Below are positions 1 through 7,267 of a stretch of 10,670 nucleotides of DNA, one piece after another. The translations under genes and the position numbers were made by a program. Source of the DNA: Planctomycetota bacterium (GTDB lineage: Bacteria > Planctomycetota > Planctomycetia > Pirellulales > Lacipirellulaceae); contig JAKEGR010000335.1 in assembly GCA_022615465.1 (NCBI GenBank), positions 1 through 10,670 on the forward strand, in the 5' to 3' direction. How positions within the stretch are numbered: the first letter of the stretch is position 1; the number at the start of each line of letters is the position of its first letter. The notes under the pieces were generated by a model. The model was not told the origin of the DNA and made no database searches. It was given only the letters and a program-made list of their open reading frames with translations.

Positions 1-1017
1 AGCCTGGCCGATTGGAAAAGCGACGCTGCCAAGCAGCGGCAAATCATGGACGAATATATTGGCTTGTCGCATGAGGCGCTGAAGCGGGCAAAACAGCGCG
101 GCGATGACCGGCCCATTGACTTGATTGTCTGGCCGGAAACGATGTTTCGTACCGGGCTGACATCGTTTGAACCCGGCTATCGGCTGCCTCCGGGCACAAA
201 TCGGACCGTGGCGGAAATCACGTCCTACGGCCCGACGGATCTCGCGAGACTTGTTTCACAACTCGGCGCGCCGATCCTGGTGGGTATCGACCGGATTCAT
301 ATCTTGGCTAGCGACTCGCTGAATTCATTGAACGCTCCGCCACGCTACCTGGCTTACAACTCATCGGTGATGGTCGGTGGAGATGGCACGATCGTGGACA
401 CTTACGACAAACAACACCTAGTGATGTTCGGCGAGTACGTACCGTTTACCAAATGGCTGCCGTCGCTCAGTCGCTTGTCGCCACTAACGGGCAATGTGGA
501 ACCGGGGGCGAAGCCGGTCGCATTCGAGTTGAACGACGTGTGTTACGCACCCAACATTTGCTATGAAACAGTCATTCCGCATGTGATTCGCCGTCAGGTG
601 AACACCTTCAGCGGGCAAAGCCGATTTCCCGACGTGCTTGTCAACCTCACGAACGACGCCTGGTACTGGGGTTCCAGCGGACTCGACATGCACCTCGCCT
701 GCGGCGTGTTCCGCGCGGTTGAAACACGCACGCCGCTGGTGATCGCGGCCAACGGCGGCATCTCGGCCTGGATCGACCGCTTCGGCCGGATTCGTGCGCA
801 AAGCCCGCGACAGCAGGCCGATGTGATTCTGGCCGATATCGACCGGAAGTACGTATCGAGTTTGTATGTTGATCTGGGGGACTGGTTTGCGGGATTGTGT
901 TTGTTCTTGTGTGCGGTCATTGGAATTGCTGGCTGGCGCACGCGAAGGCAACACACGGGGGTGGAAGGCATGGAAAGAAATGACTTCGCGTTGTTGGCCG
1001 ATCACAAAAAGGAATAA
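1..1017 (+). CDS. lnt: Apolipoprotein N-acyltransferase, C-terminal part (5' end outside window)
   Basis: Lnt transfers an acyl chain from phospholipid to the N-terminal cysteine of lipoproteins at the periplasmic face of the inner membrane, the last step of lipoprotein maturation. The frame is open from base 1, so the Met at 46 is internal and the N-terminal membrane helices lie upstream of the window. The carbon-nitrogen hydrolase domain is visible. Counting from that Met, the Glu of VWPET (residue 31), the Lys of YDKQH (122) and the Cys of NICYE (172) match the catalytic Glu-Lys-Cys triad of the family. The FGEYVP motif (129-133) is also present. A final hydrophobic helix near residues 281-297, followed by an Arg-rich tail, is the expected C-terminal membrane anchor. 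The gene is convergent with the recombinase gene, with only 32 bp between them. Two predicted lipoproteins in this window would be its substrates. Confidence 0.93.
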   Translation, partial: SLADWKSDAAKQRQIMDEYIGLSHEALKRAKQRGDDRPIDLIVWPETMFRTGLTSFEPGYRLPPGTNRTVAEITSYGPTDLARLVSQLGAPILVGIDRIHILASDSLNSLNAPPRYLAYNSSVMVGGDGTIVDTYDKQHLVMFGEYVPFTKWLPSLSRLSPLTGNVEPGAKPVAFELNDVCYAPNICYETVIPHVIRRQVNTFSGQSRFPDVLVNLTNDAWYWGSSGLDMHLACGVFRAVETRTPLVIAANGGISAWIDRFGRIRAQSPRQQADVILADIDRKYVSSLYVDLGDWFAGLCLFLCAVIGIAGWRTRRQHTGVEGMERNDFALLADHKKE

Positions 1018-1049
1018 GCACACTGGCAACAGCGGCTCTATTTCTATCA

Positions 1050-1991
1050 TCACCGAGCCCGAGGATGGGCTTTGTCGTAGGCGGCCTTAAGATTGGCCGT
1101 GCTGACATGCGTGTAGATTTGGGTGGTGACAAGGCTCTTGTGGCCGAGGAGTTCCTGTACGCTACGGATGTCGGCGCCGCGGTCCAGGAGGTGCGTGGCA
1201 AAGCAGTGGCGGAGCGTGTGAGGAGAGGTTCGCTGGTCGAGGCCGGTTTCCTTGAGATACTTTTCGAGCATCCGGGCGACGCTGCGCGTGGTCAGCCGCG
1301 TGCCGAACTTATTGGTAAACACCGGCGCTTCGCGGCCGACCTTCTCGCGCGGCGAGAGCTTCCGCACGGCGAGCCAGGCCCGCAACGCGCGAACGGCGTA
1401 CGAGCCAACCGGTGCGAGACGTTCACGCTTGCCCTTGCCACGAATGCGGAGGATGCAGGCGGCAAAATCGAGGTCGCCATCGCACAAACCAACCAGTTCG
1501 CTCACGCGCAAGCCGGCTGAATAGAGTGTTTCGAGAATCGCGCGGTCGCGGATTGCCGAGGCCGTTTCGCCAAGCGGCGCGGCAAGCAGCTTGCCCACCT
1601 CGTCGGTCGACAGGAAATGGGGCAGCTTTGTGCTCTTACGGGGGTTTCGCAGTGCCTTGGCCGGGTTGCCGTTGGCCCAGCCTTCCCGCTGGCCGAACCG
1701 CAAGAAACTCCGCACGGAAGCCAGGCGGCGGGCAATGGAAGCCTTCGCGTAGCCGGCTTCGTGCAATGCTGACACGAACCCGCGCAGCTCGTTCGTTGTA
1801 ATGCTGCCTGGGTTGGGGCAGTTGCCGTCATCGTCCACGAGGTATTCGGCAAGTGCTAAGAGATCCTCGCGGTAGCTCTTGAGCGTATGGGGCGATGCGC
1901 CCCGCTCGACGCGCAGGTACTGCAAGAATTGGCCGATCTGGGGACGCATGGCGATACGGCCTAAGGGACGGCGAGGCTCCTGCCGATTCAC
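1050..1991 (-). CDS. xerC: Tyrosine recombinase of the XerC/XerD type
   Basis: This is a site-specific recombinase of 313 residues, close to the usual ~300 for Xer proteins. Xer enzymes resolve chromosome dimers at dif. The N-terminal SAM-like DNA-binding domain covers about residues 15-110. The catalytic domain follows with Arg162 (SAGLRVSE), Lys186 (RGKGKRER), His258 and Arg261 (SPHTLRH), His284 (LGHKS) and nucleophile Tyr293 (IYTHV), so the full catalytic set is present. The ATG at 1991 gives a 14-residue basic lead. A second ATG at residue 15 (position 1949) starts where most Xer proteins start and may be the true initiation site. The 80-aa gene lies 39 bp upstream on the same strand, with a small hairpin between them. 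The protein lacks an evident IntI-specific insert, so I do not take it for an integron integrase. XerC versus XerD cannot be settled here. Confidence 0.9.
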   Translation of the reverse strand: MNRQEPRRPLGRIAMRPQIGQFLQYLRVERGASPHTLKSYREDLLALAEYLVDDDGNCPNPGSITTNELRGFVSALHEAGYAKASIARRLASVRSFLRFGQREGWANGNPAKALRNPRKSTKLPHFLSTDEVGKLLAAPLGETASAIRDRAILETLYSAGLRVSELVGLCDGDLDFAACILRIRGKGKRERLAPVGSYAVRALRAWLAVRKLSPREKVGREAPVFTNKFGTRLTTRSVARMLEKYLKETGLDQRTSPHTLRHCFATHLLDRGADIRSVQELLGHKSLVTTQIYTHVSTANLKAAYDKAHPRAR

Positions 1992-2005
1992 GCAGCGGCC
2001 CTAAC

Positions 2006-2025
2006 CCTCTCCCGAAAGGGCGAGG
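2006..2025. other. GAAA-loop hairpin between the 80-aa gene and the recombinase gene
   Basis: CCTC-T-CCC (2006-2013) pairs with GGG-C-GAGG (2018-2025) around a GAAA tetraloop, with one T/C mismatch. It sits in the 39-bp gap between two minus-strand genes. There is no T-run on either side, so a classical intrinsic terminator is unlikely. It could be an mRNA processing or stabilising hairpin, or a copy of a dispersed palindromic repeat. Confidence 0.4.
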
Positions 2026-2030
2026 ATATC

Positions 2031-2273
2031 TTAGAACCACTCTTCGGTATCGGTTACTTGCGGCAGGCTGATCCGTCGCGTGCGTTGCTGCCGTTCTTCC
2101 TGGCGGATTTTTTGGCTCAGCACGGCCGCATCGTACCAACTGAAACTAAGTTCTGGGTTCGAGGCATGACGGCCGAGCATCCGCAACGCTTCCGCTCGTT
2201 GCGAATCGTCATACAGAAAGATATAGCGTTCCTTGCCCTTGATCAGCGCGAGGACATTGATGTCGTCATTCAC
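2031..2273 (-). CDS. Small conserved-looking protein of unknown function (80 aa)
   Basis: The product is a soluble 80-residue protein with no signal peptide or membrane helix. Residues 1-22 read as a beta-strand-rich start (NVLALIKGKERYIFLYDD). A helical stretch carries RAEALRMLGRHASNPELSFS, then WYDAAVLSQKIRQEE, and an Arg-rich tail ends in EEWF. The start is GTG at 2273; a GGAG-like element lies about 10 nt upstream. The composition and ordered appearance argue for a real gene. It resembles small planctomycete hypothetical proteins I associate with xer-type genes, but I cannot name a family. The 39-bp gap to the downstream recombinase suggests co-transcription. A role in recombination is speculative. 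Confidence 0.75.
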   Translation of the reverse strand: MNDDINVLALIKGKERYIFLYDDSQRAEALRMLGRHASNPELSFSWYDAAVLSQKIRQEERQQRTRRISLPQVTDTEEWF

Positions 2274-2426
2274 GGGGGTGGGTCTCCATCGGGTAGCAGG
2301 CGGGGGGACTGCCGACAGACGCTGCGATAGCGTTGGGGGGAGTCGGCTAGCGAGTTCGTCGTCGTCGAGGCGCCCGGTGACGCAGTCCTTGCGTCCGCCG
2401 CGAAAAAGACTGAACTCTTAATGACC

Positions 2427-3665
2427 TTATCGGCTCTTCGACCAGCGCCACACTACTCGGGTTTCACCGGCTCCGCCGCGCGCCGAGAGCATCTCCGAGA
2501 GATGCATGTGACAGCAAAAGCGAATGAAGTCGTCGCTGCGCTGCAGATAAGTTTGCCAGCCGCCAAAGCGAGCATCATCGCGGAAGTGATAATAACTGGC
2601 TAATGCCTCGGTAAATTCGCTATCGTGGCCATGATAGATCCGCGTGTGCGTCATAATCGGACCATCGTTGGGCAGGCACGGCGGAGGTGCCGGCGATGGT
2701 CCGGGGGGAATGAAGCCGCGCTCATCCGGCCAATTGGCCGGTAGCATGTCGGCAGTGCCGATCGCATCGATCGTAACAGGCGCTCCGTTCGATTCCGGAT
2801 TTACCGATGGCACCGACATCAGTGATTCGTTGCCTGCGCCATCGGGAAGCTCTTGCTCAGTAGTCGGTTGCTCGGACTCAAAGGATGCATGCGTTTCGCC
2901 AACCGGTTCTTCGGCATTGGTATCGTCGGGAACTGGCGGCAAAAATTTGCCGGCGTCCGGCTCGGCGTGGGTGTCGTTCTTGGCGTCTGGGTCCGAGGTC
3001 GATTTCTGTTCGCGCGCGGGTGGCAGCAAAGGCATGTACAGCGGTGCTGGTTCTGCTGGTGGTGCCGGCGGCGGCTCAACGGTCATGTCGCAGGGTGGCG
3101 ATTGCGTGGCGAGCTGAGCGCGTGCGAGCGCCATCTCAGCTTCGAACACCAGCGGGGCGGGAATGAATTCTTCCTCCGGCGTCCCCCAGGGCAGACCATA
3201 GCCGGGCGGAATCTCATGGAAGCCTGGGTTGGCCGCGTACCATTCGACCCGCAGCCCGCATCGCGGCGGGTAATAGGGCGAGTAATCGGTAATCGAACCG
3301 ATCACGATTGCATCGACCCCCAACACCTTGGCCAGCCGACGGGCTTCCTCCGGTCGCGACAGATCAATCTGGTAATCCAGAATCGCTTCTTCCACGACAG
3401 GGACCGGCACCAACTCGAAGCCGGGCACTGCTTGCAACTCACCATAGTACGCCAACGCGAACTGCCGGCCGTCGACGGTCGATTCATCGCTCTGGTTAAA
3501 GAACGGGGCGACCGCCACGCGGCTGAGTTGCGGGAACGGATTGTGAATCACCGGCTGGTAGCTGATATCGGGGATGATCAGATGGCAGCCGGACAATGCG
3601 CCAAGGACCATGCCAGCCAGCATGGCGAAGACAAGTAGCCGACTGATGCGACGACCGTGATACAT
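2427..3665 (-). CDS. Large lipoprotein with CsgG/LpoB-like N-terminal domain and conserved C-terminal block
   Basis: The 412-residue product has a basic n-region (residues 1-9), a hydrophobic core (10-23) and a lipobox LSGC with Cys27, so it should be lipidated. Residues 40-130 (VAVAPFFNQS, then an ALAYYGEL helix, then LGVDAIVIGSITDY) have the strand-helix pattern of CsgG, LpoB or DUF799-type outer-membrane lipoproteins. In that pattern a Val-rich strand plus FxNxS and a later GxDAIVxGxI strand are typical. A long Pro/Glu/Asp/Ser-rich linker follows (about 190-345), likely disordered. The C-terminus (about 350-412) is compact again, rich in Phe/Tyr/Arg with two adjacent Cys. Function is unknown; an envelope scaffold or periplasmic assembly factor is the best guess. 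No clear Shine-Dalgarno sequence precedes the ATG. The 229 bp upstream presumably hold its promoter. Confidence 0.85.
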   Translation of the reverse strand: MYHGRRISRLLVFAMLAGMVLGALSGCHLIIPDISYQPVIHNPFPQLSRVAVAPFFNQSDESTVDGRQFALAYYGELQAVPGFELVPVPVVEEAILDYQIDLSRPEEARRLAKVLGVDAIVIGSITDYSPYYPPRCGLRVEWYAANPGFHEIPPGYGLPWGTPEEEFIPAPLVFEAEMALARAQLATQSPPCDMTVEPPPAPPAEPAPLYMPLLPPAREQKSTSDPDAKNDTHAEPDAGKFLPPVPDDTNAEEPVGETHASFESEQPTTEQELPDGAGNESLMSVPSVNPESNGAPVTIDAIGTADMLPANWPDERGFIPPGPSPAPPPCLPNDGPIMTHTRIYHGHDSEFTEALASYYHFRDDARFGGWQTYLQRSDDFIRFCCHMHLSEMLSARGGAGETRVVWRWSKSR

Positions 3666-3894
3666 CGGCTGGATGCAGATAGCGATTCCAGCCCCCCTGC
3701 TAGCAAAATGATCGCGCGCAGCGAGGCGCGCGCAGTCGTTATCGACTCGCGGGAGTGGCGGCTTGAGAGAAACTGCCTGGCGGACGAAGTTGCACGAGTG
3801 ACGGCAGAGCTAGCCAACACGAGCGGATTGACCACCGCAAGCGGCGTCATCACGATGAACAGACTTCGGAATCAGTATTGCGAGCGATGTGTCG
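3666..3894. other. Intergenic region between the nucleotidyltransferase and lipoprotein genes
   Basis: This stretch separates two minus-strand genes and should contain the lipoprotein promoter and leader. A short minus-strand open frame crosses it and runs into the lipoprotein gene in another frame. Its Ser/Ala/Arg-rich product looks like chance coding. I see no convincing promoter boxes, RNA fold or repeat. Confidence 0.4.
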
Positions 3895-4341
3895 TTATTG
3901 GCCGAGTTCTTCAAGCCATGCGACGTCGGCCATGTCTTTGGGCCGACCGGCCGCGCGTTTGTTTTTCAACAACTGGTCGCGGCCGATCACGAAGAATGTC
4001 AGATCGTCGATGGAAACCTGCTTCCGATGCGCCCATGCTTCATCGAACTCGACCCCATCGATCGATGTGAGAATGTCGATTCGATTCGGCGCGACGCCAA
4101 TTTGATAGACGGTGTCTGGCGTACAGAAGTCATCGCGGCTCAGATGACGTCGCGGCGCACCGTAATTCACAATGGCCTGCCAGACACGATCCGCGTTCTC
4201 CCCGGTCGGTCGTACCCAGATATCCAGATCGCCGGTCGCGCGCGGATACCCGTGCGCGGCCAAAGCGTGAGCGCCAACAACTAGAACATCAGCGCCCGCG
4301 GCGGATAACGCGGACAACATGTCGAGGAAGTCTGGGTTCAA
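3895..4341 (-). CDS. Nucleotidyltransferase-fold protein (AbiEii/DUF6036-like), possible toxin-antitoxin component
   Basis: The 148-residue product has the minimal nucleotidyltransferase signature. A strand VLVVGAHALAAHG (about 19-31) is followed by RATGDLDIWV (34-43), whose Asp-x-Asp pair would bind metal and nucleotide. A later Asp occurs in RIDILTSIDG, which is a possible third acidic residue, and a conserved-looking RNKRAAGRPKDMADVAWLE stretch occurs near the end. This is the pattern of small nucleotidyltransferases related to AbiEii and DUF6036 proteins, some of which are toxins. The start is TTG at 4341, giving the N-terminus xNPDFLDML typical of relatives. An in-frame ATG at 4320 is the alternative. 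The gene overlaps the 3' end of the upstream 66-aa gene by 53 bp (32 bp if ATG is used), which suggests translational coupling. Substrate and toxicity are unknown. Confidence 0.83.
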   Translation of the reverse strand: MNPDFLDMLSALSAAGADVLVVGAHALAAHGYPRATGDLDIWVRPTGENADRVWQAIVNYGAPRRHLSRDDFCTPDTVYQIGVAPNRIDILTSIDGVEFDEAWAHRKQVSIDDLTFFVIGRDQLLKNKRAAGRPKDMADVAWLEELGQ

Positions 4342-4489
4342 CCTTTTCGCCCTTCATCGCCCAGGCGTCGAGTGCTAATTGCCACATCATCTTCAGCCGC
4401 TCCTCAGCGGTTGTATTGCGTAGATCATCTTCCTTGCCCTGTTCGGCAAGAGCCGATTTGCGCACGAATTGGCGGTTGTTGCTGGCCAT
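4289..4489 (-). CDS. Small basic protein overlapping the nucleotidyltransferase gene (possible partner or antitoxin)
   Basis: The product is a 66-residue protein rich in Lys and Arg. Residues 1-28 are polar (NRQFVRKSALAEQGKEDDL). A predicted helix follows, AEERLKMMWQLALDAWAMKG (28-47), then a basic tail with RLPRHVVRVIRRG. No signal peptide or helix-turn-helix is evident. The central helix with its MMWQLALDAWA pattern looks conserved and could pack against the nucleotidyltransferase. It is the first gene of a tight two-gene unit, which is a common antitoxin-first arrangement. I recognise similar small proteins next to such nucleotidyltransferases but know of no named family, so an antitoxin role is inferred from position and size only. 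The ATG at 4489 is well placed, but there is no strong ribosome binding site. Confidence 0.72.
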   Translation of the reverse strand: MASNNRQFVRKSALAEQGKEDDLRNTTAEERLKMMWQLALDAWAMKGEKVEPRLPRHVVRVIRRGR

Positions 4490-4538
4490 TGCTCTATTCT
4501 ACCACATGGCCAGCCGCGAACCGAGTGCAATTGGCGAA

Positions 4539-5228
4539 TCAAACCAGCCTAGCCATCGAACTCAGCCCGATCGGCTCGCGGCAGTGAAACGGTTCGCCGT
4601 AGCGGGTGCCGATCATTTTGCCCCAGGTAGCTGCTTCGTCCCGAAGTTGGTCGAGGAACGTCGGCCGGTCGTTTGGCCGGCCGGTGATGAACTGGCTCTC
4701 GTAGCAGCGGATCGCGGAAACCTTCTGTTCCCATACGTCGCTGATGTCGAGAACAAACGCCGGCTGCAACGCCATCTTCAAGTGGACGCAGTAGTAGTTG
4801 TAAATCCGTTGGGGATGGTGTGGTGCGCCGGGCAAATCGGTCTTGGTGAGCTTTGACCAGAAACGAGCGTCCTCGACGAGCCGCGTGGCGGCAACGTGGT
4901 CGGGATGTGCGTCAACCCAATACGGTGCAAACAGCCACCGCGGCCGCTGTTGGCGAAAGACGGCCGCGAGCTTCGCGCGGTTCTCAATCGTGGCTTCGAG
5001 ACTGCGATTGGGCAGCCCTAAATTGTAGCGCCAATCAAGGCCAAGGATCGCTGTCGCGGCGGCCGTTTCCCCTGCGCGAATCTCCGGTGTGCCGTGGGGC
5101 GTCGGTTCACCGGAGGTGAGGTCGAGAACGCCGACTCGCAGCCCTTCCTGCTTGAACTTCACAATGGCCCCAGCCATGCCCAACTCGGCATCGTCCGGAT
5201 GGGGCGCAATCACAAGGATGTCGAGCAT
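4539..5228 (-). CDS. bshB1: PIG-L/LmbE family deacetylase, BshB1-like (bacillithiol biosynthesis)
   Basis: This is a zinc-dependent N-acetylglucosaminyl deacetylase of 229 residues, the normal length for BshB1. In bacillithiol synthesis BshB1 deacetylates GlcNAc-malate to GlcN-malate in the cytoplasm. The signature APHPDDAELGM places His10 and Asp13 as zinc ligands and Asp12 as the likely base. AHPDH (107-111) provides the third His. DLTSGEPTPHGTPEIR (36-51) and NLGLPNRS (69-76) match the BshB1 subgroup better than generic LmbE proteins. The start is ATG at 5228, where the conserved LDILVIAPHPDD strand begins. The frame stays open for another 382 codons upstream, antisense to the carboxypeptidase gene, but that extension is not credible protein. 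bshA and bshC are not in the window, so the pathway assignment rests on subgroup motifs. A different sugar-amide substrate remains possible. Confidence 0.88.
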   Translation of the reverse strand: MLDILVIAPHPDDAELGMAGAIVKFKQEGLRVGVLDLTSGEPTPHGTPEIRAGETAAATAILGLDWRYNLGLPNRSLEATIENRAKLAAVFRQQRPRWLFAPYWVDAHPDHVAATRLVEDARFWSKLTKTDLPGAPHHPQRIYNYYCVHLKMALQPAFVLDISDVWEQKVSAIRCYESQFITGRPNDRPTFLDQLRDEAATWGKMIGTRYGEPFHCREPIGLSSMARLV

Positions 5229-5366
5229 TGGTGAGGCGAGGGGTTTGAGTCGAATGTCCAGGTGGAAAGGATTCCAGGAAAAACGCACAGCAAATGCGTG
5301 TTCGATTTCGCTTGCTGGCTTGTCGCAATTCTGCGATACTCCGTGGCCAATTTGGATACCGCCCGC

Positions 5367-5371
5367 GGAGG
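5367..5371 (+). promoter_or_regulatory. Shine-Dalgarno GGAGG deciding a TTG start
   Basis: GGAGG at 5367-5371 lies 8 nt before the TTG at 5380, an ideal distance. No ATG or GTG start lies between this site and the hydrophobic core in that frame. It supports TTG as the start of the small lipoprotein gene. Confidence 0.5.
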
Positions 5372-5379
5372 CTTTGCAA

Positions 5380-5574
5380 TTGTTTGCTGCTACATGCCAT
5401 TCTAATCGCTGCCTGGCCGGATTGGCAGCCATCCTGCTGGCCGTGGGATTTGCTGGTGGTTGCGCGCTGTACGATGCCGACCGCTTGAATCTCGACCGGT
5501 TTCGCGACGAGCAGGCCGTCGACATCGAACAACGGCTCACCCGCCAAGAGCCGATCGTGAAGAACCCGTTTTGA
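5380..5574 (+). CDS. Probable very small lipoprotein (64 aa, TTG start)
   Basis: Starting at TTG 5380, the product has a short n-region with Arg10, a hydrophobic core (LAGLAAILLAVGFAGG, residues 12-27) and Cys28 followed by ALYD. This is a signal peptide with a lipobox-like AGGC; Ala at -3 is allowed but less usual than Leu. The mature part is only about 37 residues, strongly charged (DRLNLDRFRDEQAVDIEQRL), and ends in QEPIVKNPF. It would be processed by Lgt, Lsp and Lnt. The same frame is open further upstream, back across the start of the divergent deacetylase gene, but that part has no signal-like structure. The gene lies 75 bp before the carboxypeptidase gene on the same strand, so the two may be co-transcribed. 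Its function is unknown. A chance open frame is possible, but the coincidence of GGAGG, signal core and Cys argues against that. Confidence 0.5.
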   Translation: MFAATCHSNRCLAGLAAILLAVGFAGGCALYDADRLNLDRFRDEQAVDIEQRLTRQEPIVKNPF

Positions 5575-5648
5575 CGCCAAGGCAATTGCCGCTGCACTGA
5601 CAACAAGCGGATGTCGCGGTACAATCGCTCCCGGAGTATTATTGCCGG

Positions 5649-7181
5649 ATGCCAGCCCCACCGAACAGCACGAATCAAAACACCTACGAGCGGCTGTGTA
5701 CCCATGCACGCGAGGTGGCGCTGCTCGATTCGATGCAGTCGCTGTTGGGGTGGGATGAACGGACGAAGTTGCCTCCGGCCGGGGCCGATTATCGGGCCGA
5801 GCAAATGAGCTACCTGGCCGGCCTGATTCACCAGCGGCAGACCGCGCCCCAAGTGGGCGAATGGCTGGCTGAACTGGCCGACAGCCCCCTGGCCGCAGGC
5901 CCTCACAGCGAGACCGGGTCGGACATTTTCAATCTGAAACGCGACTACGAACGAAAAGCAAAGCTGCCCCAATCGCTCGTGGAAGAGATCGCGCGGCTCG
6001 CGGTACTCGGCCAACAAGTCTGGGCCGAGGCACGCAAGGCGAACGATTTCCCCAAGTTTCAGCCGATGCTGGAACGCATGGTGAAACTCAAACGGCAGGA
6101 AGCGGCGGCGATTGGTTATGAGGAAGTGGCGTACGACGCGCTCTTGGACGAATATGAACCGGGCGCGAGAACACTCCACGTTGCCGAAGTGTTGGCCAAG
6201 CTCCGCGAGCAGCTTGTGCCGCTCGTGGCCGAAATCGCCGCCAGTCCCCGCCGCCCGCGTCTCGATGTGCTCCATCGCCATTACCCGGTCGATATGCAGG
6301 AATCCTTCGGGAGGCGCGCGGCGGCGGCCATCGGCTACGATTTTGACGCCGGGCGGATTGATGTGACCAGCCACCCGTTCTGTTCAACGCTTGGCCCGCG
6401 CGACGTGCGCCTCACGACGCGTTACGACAAGCACTTCTTCCCCGGCGCGCTCTTCAGCACGTTGCACGAGGCGGGTCACGGCATCTACGAACAGGGCTTG
6501 CCCTCCGACCGCTACGGCCTGCCGACAGGTCAGGCGGTATCGCTGGGCATCCACGAATCGCAGTCGCGGATGTGGGAAAACCTAGTCGGCCGCAGCCGCG
6601 CGTTCTGGGAGTATTTCTTTCCCGAGGCGAGAAAGACCTTCGGCGATGCACTGGCCGACGTCTCGCTGGACGATTTCTATTTCGCCATCAACGATGTGCG
6701 GCCATCGCTCATTCGCACCGAGTCGGACGAGGCGACGTACAATCTGCACATCCTCGTGCGATTCGAACTTGAGCAGGCGCTCGTCGACGATGAACTGCGA
6801 GTGGCCGATTTGCCGGCCGCGTGGAATGAGAAATACCGCCACTATCTTGGCATCGAGCCGCCGAACGATTCAGAGGGCGTCCTGCAAGACGTCCACTGGA
6901 GCGGCGGTGCCATCGGTTATTTTCCGACGTATTCGCTGGGCAATCTGTATGCGGCCCAGATGTTCGAACAGGCGGCGGAGGATTTAGGCGACTTGAACGA
7001 TATGTTCCGTCACGGCGAGTTCACGCCGCTGCGCGAGTGGCTCCGCACCAACGTCCACGCCCAGGGCCGCCGCTACCCGGCTACGGAGTTGGCTCGCCGC
7101 ATCACCGGCCAGCCGCTGTCGCATGACGCGCTCATGCGCCACTTACGGCGCAAGTTTGCTCCGCTCTATGGTTTTGAATAG
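5649..7181 (+). CDS. Carboxypeptidase Taq, M32 family metallopeptidase
   Basis: This cytoplasmic zinc carboxypeptidase removes C-terminal residues (not Pro) from peptides, probably for peptide recycling. It is 510 residues long, equal to typical M32 enzymes. All family motifs are present in order: HPF (242-244), DVRLT (252-256), the zinc-binding HEAGH (273-277), HESQ with Glu303 as third ligand (302-305), IRTESD (355-360) and GVLQDVHW (410-417). The active site therefore looks intact. The ATG at 5649 has a GGAG-like element about 11 nt upstream, and the N-terminal helix (YERLCTHAREVALLDS, followed by LGWDE) begins where relatives begin. The gene may share a transcript with the small lipoprotein upstream. 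Its antisense strand has a long open frame, an artefact of codon bias. Confidence 0.96.
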   Translation: MPAPPNSTNQNTYERLCTHAREVALLDSMQSLLGWDERTKLPPAGADYRAEQMSYLAGLIHQRQTAPQVGEWLAELADSPLAAGPHSETGSDIFNLKRDYERKAKLPQSLVEEIARLAVLGQQVWAEARKANDFPKFQPMLERMVKLKRQEAAAIGYEEVAYDALLDEYEPGARTLHVAEVLAKLREQLVPLVAEIAASPRRPRLDVLHRHYPVDMQESFGRRAAAAIGYDFDAGRIDVTSHPFCSTLGPRDVRLTTRYDKHFFPGALFSTLHEAGHGIYEQGLPSDRYGLPTGQAVSLGIHESQSRMWENLVGRSRAFWEYFFPEARKTFGDALADVSLDDFYFAINDVRPSLIRTESDEATYNLHILVRFELEQALVDDELRVADLPAAWNEKYRHYLGIEPPNDSEGVLQDVHWSGGAIGYFPTYSLGNLYAAQMFEQAAEDLGDLNDMFRHGEFTPLREWLRTNVHAQGRRYPATELARRITGQPLSHDALMRHLRRKFAPLYGFE

Positions 7182-7267
7182 GTCCGGTATCGCTAAAGCC
7201 CACCACTTTCGGACAGCGGCGTCATTCCTCCCTTGGCAGGACGACGCATGCGTAGTAAATTGAGGTG

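Noticed and set aside
1050..1991. Recombinase as the integrase of the nearby cassette array
   Set aside because: Length and motifs fit XerC/XerD, no IntI-specific insert is visible, and it lies more than 5 kb from the attC-like sites next to housekeeping-type genes.
2853..3638. 261-codon plus-strand open frame
   Set aside because: It is antisense to the lipoprotein gene, Arg/Gly/Trp-rich and without domain features.
3578..3853. 91-aa minus-strand frame over the lipoprotein 5' end
   Set aside because: It overlaps the lipoprotein signal peptide in another frame, and its Ser/Ala-rich product has no features.
4490..4540. Sigma-70-type promoter (TTGCAC and TAGAAT) before the 66-aa gene
   Set aside because: The spacing is about 23 nt, too long, and the -10-like box is almost at the start codon.
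5229..6374. 382-codon minus-strand open frame continuous with the deacetylase
   Set aside because: It is antisense to a carboxypeptidase gene with every M32 motif. The translation is Arg/Pro/His-rich with no domain, and BshB1 proteins begin at the Met at 5228.
7182..7264. attC or attI site before the MNT gene
   Set aside because: No GTTRRRY core or paired arms; only a weak GTCCG/CGGAC repeat. The left end of the array is therefore undefined.
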